64,000 bases of DNA. Source: Usnea hakonensis (Eukaryota; Ascomycota; Lecanoromycetes; Lecanorales; Parmeliaceae). Both the position numbers and the translations under genes were made by a program. Where the stretch lies: positions 62,335 to 126,334 of the forward strand of contig BLJB01000049.1 of the NCBI GenBank assembly GCA_013423325.1, read 5' to 3'. How positions within the stretch are numbered: the first letter of the stretch is position 1; the number at the start of each line of letters is the position of its first letter. Positions 56,722-64,000 of the stretch are shown piece after piece. Under the pieces are notes generated by a model. It ran no database searches, had not been told where the DNA came from, and was given only the letters and a program-made list of their open reading frames with translations.

Positions 56722-58040
56722 TTCCAACCCTATCGAACAAAGAAATGCTACATGCTACACAGCTTTCCAAAAACAGAAGAGAACATGATGCAGCTGCAGC
56801 TGATATTCCAATGGCAACAATGCACCGGTAAGCGCTATCTATACCCAGAGATACCGTACTTGCCCGAAATAGGAAGGTGGTCAGCGATAACGATAAGAAC
56901 TAGTATCTCGACTCTGGTGCTCATTGGGTACCTATTAGGTAATCCATATATTTGCCAACCCTTTGTTAATACCGGCAGACTGTCTGCGGCGGCGAGTTGA
57001 CTGCCATCGCATTTTGACTCCCTTCAGAATCTCCATCATCGTCGCGCACGCGCTTGAGGCTCCTGGCCAATCGCCGGTCAATGTAGTGCCCAACGAAATG
57101 GTCGATTCGCGTGGATGATAAGCATTTCACCGCATGCTGGAGGCTTTTCGTTAGAGTACTTGAACTTCTGGTGGATGTACCGGTAACAGGCAAGATGACC
57201 ACACTCGAAAGGGTATGCCATGCATGTCGGATCTCCCAAAATTTTGCAGTTCAGATCCCGCCGCAATGCAGTTTTATTTTTTCATCGGATCATTCCATGG
57301 CCATTAGTTTGCCGCTGTCTTATTGGCATCCTCATCCGATGTACCAAGTACTACTCGAGAGAAATTTGGCATGTCGACATAATTTCAGAGCTGTAATGTG
57401 AGAATCCACTTGGAATTCAACTCCATCGATGACGAGAGCGACGCTGAGATGGTGGATGAGATGTGTGAGGTGAGGAAGATGGCGCGCGTGACTGGCAGTA
57501 TTCTATCATTGAAGATGACATCTCAGACGCCCAGGGTGCGCTGCACTTGGCGAACTCGGACCCGAAACTTCAGGTACCATACTCCTCGACTGCAATTGTA
57601 GGCGAAAATGTTGGAGTCAATGACGACGCCTATGCTGAGCAGAGGATCCAGCGATGGTAGGGGAAGCAGCGAATCTGATATTACTCGCACAAGTCAGCAT
57701 CGGCGGCATGGCCTTCTTCCAGGCTCACCATAGGAGGTAGAGCTAGGTAGGCATCAGATAATGAAGTCAGGACATAAGTAAGGCAGCCTTGGATCGCTTG
57801 CGTCGAGGAAAAATGGAAAACCCTCGTTCATTCTCAGAGCTTTCAGATCAAACAGGGGAATTCACCCACTGCCAGTCCCCGGCCAGATACATCTAGTTAC
57901 TGACAATGGAATGGAAGAATACCAACGACCGACAGATTACTTTTTCTTCCCCTGCCTGTTAATCTGATGTAGTCCCACATGCTGGCATATATACAGGCAA
58001 CTCTGCCCACATTAATTTTCACAAACCATTACTGTATCTC
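56722..58040. other. Long spacer, possible gene fragment inside
   Basis: 1.3 kb upstream of the Mtr-like gene. The only notable item is a Cys/His-rich frame at 57266-57078 (minus), listed separately. Otherwise nothing is supported. Confidence 0.4.
57078..57266 (-). pseudogene. Cys/His-rich (RING-like?) fragment
   Basis: A short minus-strand frame reads NCKILGDPTC then YPFECGHLACYRYI, QKFKYSN and PPACGEML. The spacing CGHxxC followed by a PxC motif recalls half of a RING finger, and the texture is protein-like. There is no in-frame ATG and stops bound both sides, so this is either an exon of an unresolved gene or a remnant. Low confidence. Confidence 0.25.
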
Positions 58041-59564
58041 TCACCACTTAGCTTTATACTGACTCCTCGGATTCAATGGCCGCCTGTCGCTCTCCTCACT
58101 GAATCCGCTTTCCACGTCCCACTCTCTCGGCACCCGGATGCCCTTCCCATGTTTCCTTCTGTCCCAATTCTTCGTAGTATGCGCCTGGTATTCATCTTCT
58201 TTCGGTGGTACAGGTGGTCCTCTCGAAGGGTTGAAGGAAGTCACCGGTAGACTCCTTGCGTCCGTCGCGGGGGACGAGAACATCAAGTCCGCCGCTTTGC
58301 TATCCACATATCTGGGGGCTGGCGACACTATAGCTGCCCTGCCATGACTCCCGGGCCACCGGGGCATCTCAGGCATCTCCTTTTCCATCCCAGAGTCTTT
58401 CTTTCTTGCCGAGCGACTCGTCCAGCTCGAGCTCATTTGGCTTGGGCGCATGAAGATGGGAATCGTTCCTGACATGACGGACGATATCCAGGCGGACGCG
58501 CTAGAGTCTCCAAGCTTGTTGACGATGGGCTTCAGGACGGGAAGGCAGGCGTTGATGACGCCAAGGAGGGCTTCGAGGCAGGTGAAGAGGGCAAGCAGAG
58601 AGTATATCTGCTGCGCGTTCGTACCGTGATTCCATCCTGTGATTTTAATGCGAATCAGGGTAATGATGCAGATTCTGTAATCTGATTAGAAGAAAGCCCG
58701 GAGTGTATCGGCTTAGTGAGAATTGGACGCACATGATGCCCAAACCAAAGATGCCGCTCAAGGTAACTTTCTTCCCCACGGCCATCTGCAAGCCCCAGAG
58801 AACAGGCATCGGTAGCACCACAACCGTAACATCCATTAGTAGATTGAAGACGCCAATGAAAAGATCCAATGATTTTTGATCTCCACAATGGCCCCCTGGT
58901 ATCGATCGATGCCATTGGAAAGAAATCGGGTCGCAGATAAGACATGCGCCTAGAATAGTGGCAGCGCCGAATGACATGTTGATGCCGTGGACTACATAGC
59001 AGGTCATGCGGAAAGATTTTGTCCTGAATATGCGAACATAGAGGGCGAGAATGGAGGCGCGAATTAAGGTAACGGCGACTGCCCAAGTGATTTGACCCAC
59101 AAGCAGAGCCGTTTGAGGCGTTAGCCATGACGAGGTTACCATCGTGGAGGAGAGGTAGTACCTTGAATTGTAGATCAACAAGTCTCCCAATGGCTTCAGG
59201 GTCACCAAATTGCGTGGCGTTACCACCGAGATCCCAATATATGTTCGCTGCGAGGCAGTCAGTATATCGTCCTAAAACGCACGTAGTAGCTACATTCAAT
59301 ACTTACAATGCATTGTGAAGACGGACAATGCCAGCGCCCATACCTGACATGTTTTAGATGACCGACCTTTTTGTCTGTCCTTTATAGCGCAACGCCTACC
59401 AAGCCGACTATGACGAGATAATCATTCGCCTCCCACACATTCCTCTGTATCTTTCTGGCCCACAGTCTGAAGATGACTGCAACGAGTGCAAGAAAGGAGA
59501 AGACTGATAGGATAGCAACGTGCATGACCCTTGTTGAGTCTTGAGAGAACGGAGTTGGTTCCAT
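58041..59564 (-). CDS. Rhodopsin-like 7TM fungal membrane protein
   Basis: Member of the large ascomycete family of 7TM integral membrane proteins (the rhodopsin-like fungal domain often seen with CFEM receptors); ligand unknown. Exon 1 starts at 59564 (TM1 HVAILSVFSFLALVAVIF, then ARKIQRNVWEANDYLVIVGL). The segment 59420-59220 has at least one further intron whose ends I could not fix. The exon from about 59200 to 58733 carries QITWAVAVTLIRASILALYV, YVVHGINMSFGAATILGACL, SIPGGHCGDQKSLDLFIGVF and VVVLPMPVLWGLQM. A clear intron (58675-58732) leads to the last exon 58674-58041, with TM7 QIYSLLALFTCLEALLGVIN and a Ser/Pro-rich cytosolic tail. No CFEM domain is present. Confidence 0.8.
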
Positions 59565-60656
59565 CTTCCAGCCTTGCTCGTCTGTCCTACAAACCTGGCG
59601 CTGTTCAACAGGGACCTATCATCCCCCAATTGATGATGGCATGTGGAGGGCAAACGAGATGCTTGAAACGATGTTCAGATGTAGGAGAGGTAAGAGGGTA
59701 GAGACGGAAAGGAAACAGGGCGCCATTACAGGTAGGTGAAATGAGGCACGCAAACACTTTAAGCTGACAGGATTTAAGAATGGCTCATGATGCCCATGCA
59801 TCATGCAGAATGAGCTTAGCCGGCGCCGGTAAGACGGAGAGTATGTGGTGCAGCAGGGGAAAGGGAAGCACATGTTCTGTGCCGTAAGGTAAGTTGCTCC
59901 CAAAACAAGTATGAAACCAGAGAGGCACCGAAGTACGGAGTAGTGGAGAATAGCTTGCCTGCTTAAGTGCCGAGAAGAGCTGGACACGAAATTTCTGCAA
60001 GAGTTGCATGTCACCTCTTTAATTATCATGCAGGCGAATGCCGTACACATCCGAAAGTAAGATAATTGAGGTCTTCTTTCACTGCGCAATTAGAAAAAGG
60101 TGAAAGGTGAAAAATAAAATCGACTAGGCGGTCAATTTTGGGGTCGCCCCGCAGAGGCGAAGCCATTAAGTAGCCTTGTAATATATGTACCTAAGGTAAG
60201 GTAAACTTAAGTACCTAAGAAACTAAACCTACTAACCTTTAAACTTTGTTCAGGAGATGCGATTGGCCTGCCAAAGGAACTTGTATCAATACAGTATCCT
60301 ATGCAGCCTCAGCATTATTTGCACGAGCTATGCTTGATGCGTAGTTTTCTGCTGGGGGCCAGATACAGAGGGATGGCCCGCTTTCCTTGTGCCTGTACAC
60401 CTACACACCTACACTCAACCAGGGGAAACAATTGGCTTCTGTTCCCAAGTACAGTAAGTATATTAGCCCAAGACTACTTGTTAGCTCGTCCCCAAAACTC
60501 TCACGCTCACGCAGATGCACGCACGGCTACGACTCCCCGCCAAAAATGCAGAAACTCTGCCCCCAACGCCTCGCTCTCAGCTCCTCTATCTATAGATCAA
60601 CCCCAACATCACCCTCACACCTCCGCTCATTTCGTTCCATCTGGTCCAGACCGATT
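59565..60656. other. Intergenic, nothing recognised
   Basis: 1.1 kb between two minus-strand genes. Contains the motif run TACCTAAGGTAAGGTAAAC near 60188-60206 and TAAGTACCTAAG. No gene supported. Confidence 0.4.
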
Positions 60657-63502
60657 TTAGAATTTCTCCATGAATTTCTTCCTCACTGTCCACATTCGTG
60701 CCCTTTTGCCGTAGATATACATCGGCACTGTTGTTGCCAAGCACGCCAGCTGAATGCCGCCGATCGCAACAAAGGTGTTCTTCATCCCGTCGGCATCTAG
60801 CCACCGGTTGAAGAACAAGGAGAAGACTAAACCGTGGAAGATGTCTAAGAGTGACAACATTAGCATAATTGCTGAGTACTGCAAAGCACAGATGGCTAAC
60901 TTACTCTTGGAAAAATTGAGAGTAACCAGAGCCTCACCCGCGTACTGGCGATAACTGTCAACGGCAAATGTGATGGACGTAGTACTACCCAGCGCGCACC
61001 CAAAGCTGATGATGCCAAAGAACACAGTGGGTACGATCCAGTTGTCTCTTTCTTGGGCACTCCACCCATAGCCCATCAAACCAATGCACGTCGCAACGGT
61101 CACTGGGATCGCCATGACCAGTCGAAACTCCGGCTCATAGATACCGTCATTGCGTCGGCTCATGTAGCGTACGATGATGTCACTCACTTTACCCGCAACA
61201 GCGGTCCCCAGCACGCCGCCTATGAAAGGACTAATGTATACCAAGCCAGCCTGTACGCAATTTTCAGAGTCAGCAAGGCCTATCCAGGATAGTAAATTGA
61301 GTTAGTAGACATAATATGGGAATCAAAAAAAGGACTTTTGCTTCCCAGATGGATTACAGGACTCAGATTCATTACCAAAAGTATTGGTCAGCTCTGAAGT
61401 GTACGTACCTGAAGGGGCGAGAAATTGTATGTCGCCTTGTTTTCGAATATTGTCGAGACAGATTCCGACAGGACGATCAGCCAGCCAATGCTCAGTGAAT
61501 ATACCAAAGTACTCCAGAGAATGGCTGGGTACGCGAAGAGAATGAAGGGCCGGATTGCGGCTTTCAACCAGTTTTCATGGCGGAGCTTGCCATTCCAAGG
61601 CTTGAGAGTCTGCAGGTATGTTTTGGCCGGTTGAGTTCGGAGGTAGGTAGTGTATCTTTGAGGTCCAGATGCCGGAGAGCCTACGCTGGTTGCTGCTGTC
61701 TCATGATTATTCCCGGTGGAGCCTGGCGTTTCGGAAACGGCTTCAACATTCTCGTGCTCGTTCTTCAGGTAATCAGTACCTGGCTTCTCGTTGGCAATAT
61801 AGAATGGGGAATTAAAATTATGAAGACCGGGCGTTTTGGGTCCTTCCCCTCTAGGCTCAACCCTTGCCGCAAAGATATGACTTGCTGGCGATAAAGATCG
61901 AGGAACTTCTTCGCCAGCTTTCATCGTACTCTGAACGTTGACGTCCTTTCGAGACGTTCGGCGGTCCTCATCTCCTTGACGTTCCAAGTCTGGGACCGAC
62001 ATGACATCATCCTTCTCCAACGAATCCTCGCTCTCTTTTGCAGTCTGATCGGCAAATCCAACGTGTTGTGCGTTCCTTTGCTGCCTTCTTTCGGCGATTG
62101 TAGCGCGACCGGATACTACGCCTGATGCTGAGTTGCCAATGGCGAGTCTTCTCATGTCGGACGGCCCGTCGCCACCAGCAGAAAGCACCCCTTTCTCGTC
62201 TTGCATGCCACTCGAATGGTGGAAGATTTTCGATATGTTCGCTAGGCCTGTTTTGCGACTTTTTGTATGCGGCCGCGGTGTCCGATCCCAAAATGTCTCT
62301 GGCACGAACAGAAACATAAGTAAAAGGCAGAATCCAACGACCATGGCGACTATCCTGGTGTGTGTTAGTCTTTTCCTTCCTTGGTCGAGACAAGGGATTG
62401 CTCACCAGAAAACCCAACGCCATGAAAGGCCCTGAATGATAGCTGCGCTGGCTAGCGGTATGAGATTCTTGCCGCTCAAGAGGAGCAACGTGTATATTCC
62501 AAGTCGATAGGCCCGTTCGTGTAAGTAGAAAATTTCAGCAATGGTGGCCGATGGGAGGCACTCGACCGGGCTTACTGCCAGCCCCATGAACACCCTAGCG
62601 ACCACCAGCGAGGAGTAGTTTGGTGACACTGCGCACCAGATTGCGCTGACGATGAACAATACAATACCCACAAGGTATACCGGGCGTTTGCCGAAAAGGA
62701 TTGCCGTCGGCGAAAATATTACTGAGCCCACACCCAAGCCCATCATGTACAGACCAGTGGTAAGGGCGACCTGTGGAATAGAGACTTTGTATGTAGCTGC
62801 AACGTCTTTGAAGCCAGCAGCGAGGACCGGTGTCATTCCCCCACCGAGCATGCAGTAGAAGCCGAGAGACAGTAGAGCTACGTCTCGTCTCCAGGTTGGC
62901 CAATTCAGAGGATCGTTCATCGATTCCTCAGGCTGAGGATCCAGTATGTACTTGCCATCTCTGGTCCTTTTCTTTTCCTCCACCAAATGTCCTGATGATT
63001 GCCTGTGGAAGGACGGTCTTGCGCTTCCGGATCTTGAAGAAGAAAAATATGGCGAAGGCAAGGAAGAGACCGATGTTCTGGCTGGTGCATTGCGCAGACC
63101 TAAAGGCTCGTTGTGCTTGGTGTTGGACATGAGGAGAATGGAGCCTGTAGAGACATTTGGTCAGCCTACTGCCAGCCACAACTGTAACCCACAGCCCAAG
63201 TTGCAATTTCCTGGTCTCTTTGAATATCAGGCGACGCGGAGTACATCTGGGCAAGGTCGCGCTCAATGCGTACCTGGCACCTCGTCCGTTCGCCTGTCGC
63301 TGAGGATTCCCATGCTCCATTTTTCAGGCTTGATCTTGTTGACATCATCTTCCTCAATCGGGCTTCTAGAGCTCACCCGCGCTTGCGCGAACTTCGAACC
63401 GCCCCACACTCGCTTCCATAATGGGACGGGCTTGACCTGGTCACCTGCGGTGGACTCGGATGTTTGGAGAGGGAGCACATTGGGCTGCTGGTTTGAAGTC
63501 AT
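60657..63502 (-). CDS. Large MFS transporter with long central loop
   Basis: Predicted plasma-membrane exporter of the DHA1 group. Exons (complement) 63502-63274, 63144-62406, 62354-61409, 61250-60905 and 60844-60657 give 815 aa. The N-terminal 150 residues are cytosolic. Motifs: DPLNWPTWRRDVALLSLGF before TM1, GLYMMGLGVGSVIFSPTAIL, LFGKRPVYLVGIVLFI, AVSPVECLPSATIAEIFYLH, SWRWVFWIVAMVVGF. An unusually long loop of about 250 residues (charged, Ser/Glu-rich) separates the two halves, as in several fungal MFS proteins of this type. The second half includes SPFIGGVLGTAVAGKVSD and FAVDSYRQYAGEALVTLNF. The last intron (60845-60904, 60 nt) is stop-free and a multiple of three. Substrate unknown. Confidence 0.9.
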
Positions 63503-64000
63503 GGCAGTGAAATGGATTAGAGAGTGGTGAGAAGGGCGAGTTGAGATAGAAGGCTGATAGCGTAGCTTCACCAAGAGGAAATACTGAAATTGGTAAGATT
63601 TGGTACAGTTGGGGGGCGGGTCCGGAAGGGGGAAGGGTAGTTGCAGGTAGCAGTCCAGCTGCTTCTCAATGCATCTTAAAGCCGATGTAGGTTTTGGAGG
63701 AGAAGGACTGTAGGTGACAAGTAAAAATAATTCATGGGGAAGGTGTGGAGACAGCGAAAATTATGTAGATGTGGTCAAAGGTAGATTGTGGATAGCGTAG
63801 GCGTCATGGGGGTTCACAGCTATGGTTGGGAGTGCCATGTTGGCAGGCGCAATGGTCAGACATGTTGCTAACACTGATATAACAGGATTTGTATAACAAA
63901 GACTCCACGAATGGATTACTCTATTCCGGTCACAAGGTTCAATGACTGGGGGCAAGGCTATTGTAGGATGGATGTTTGGCGGTCAGGGAAATTTATAAAG
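63503..64000. promoter_or_regulatory. Upstream region of the last MFS gene
   Basis: No gene seen up to the window edge. It should hold the promoter and 5' UTR of the minus-strand transporter; the frame is open upstream to 63574 but has no earlier ATG. Confidence 0.35.

Noticed and set aside
61388..62344. Long central open frame of the last MFS gene as a separate gene
   Set aside because: It joins in phase to the flanking exons and contains the expected loop and TM7 of the transporter.
39400..64000. Secondary-metabolite or defence gene cluster
   Set aside because: Transporters and an oxidoreductase are present, but no backbone synthase, pathway regulator or co-oriented biosynthetic set is seen; neighbours are mostly housekeeping genes.

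Overview
The window looks like chromosomal DNA from a filamentous ascomycete (Pezizomycotina). The genes have many short introns (about 47-150 nt, GT-AG). They encode typical eukaryotic and fungal proteins: Sec61-gamma, eS4, eL37, Elp6, Gpi2, sorting nexin 3, a TOK-type K+ channel, a fungal annexin, an RNA-dependent RNA polymerase and an Mtr-type amino acid permease. Two stretches (1-~950 and ~15120-17060) are very AT-rich and almost free of CpA/TpG, the footprint of repeat-induced point mutation (RIP). I do not assign a class or genus.

Layout. 1-950: RIP-type AT-rich sequence. 2.6-14.5 kb: a gene-rich block with a CFIm68/CPSF6-like RRM protein (-), Sec61-gamma (+), a novel membrane protein (+), Snx3 (+), a possibly broken membrane-protein gene (-), a coiled-coil protein (+), ribosomal protein eS4 (+) and a two-Myb telobox protein (+). 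15.2-17.05 kb: a dead DNA transposon with perfect 32-bp terminal inverted repeats and TA target duplications, carrying a nested 111-bp solo LTR with a CCTAT target duplication. 17.4-29.2 kb: a large coiled-coil protein, an RNA-dependent RNA polymerase of about 1727 aa and Elp6. 29.5-38.9 kb: an MFS exporter (-), pantothenate kinase (+), a basic unknown protein (+), ribosomal protein eL37 (-) and an aldo-keto reductase (+). 39.4-45.8 kb: three minus-strand genes (single-pass membrane protein, TOK channel, annexin). 46.9-53.7 kb: Vps62-like protein, septin-like GTPase, Gpi2 (all +) and a small secreted protein (-). 54.8-63.5 kb: Mtr-like permease, rhodopsin-like 7TM protein and a second MFS transporter (all -).

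Exon structures were worked out by hand from splice consensus, reading phase and remembered family patterns; nothing was searched. Where I give coordinates for every exon, the summed exon length is a multiple of three. Many genes are housekeeping, and neighbours do not form an obvious pathway. The one functional theme is genome defence: RIP-mutated repeats lie about 5 kb from an RNA-dependent RNA polymerase gene. I found no clear secondary-metabolite cluster, CRISPR array or tRNA. The most unusual structural signal is a recent inverted duplication of the last codons of the TOK channel gene, placed just downstream of that gene (40125-40557).
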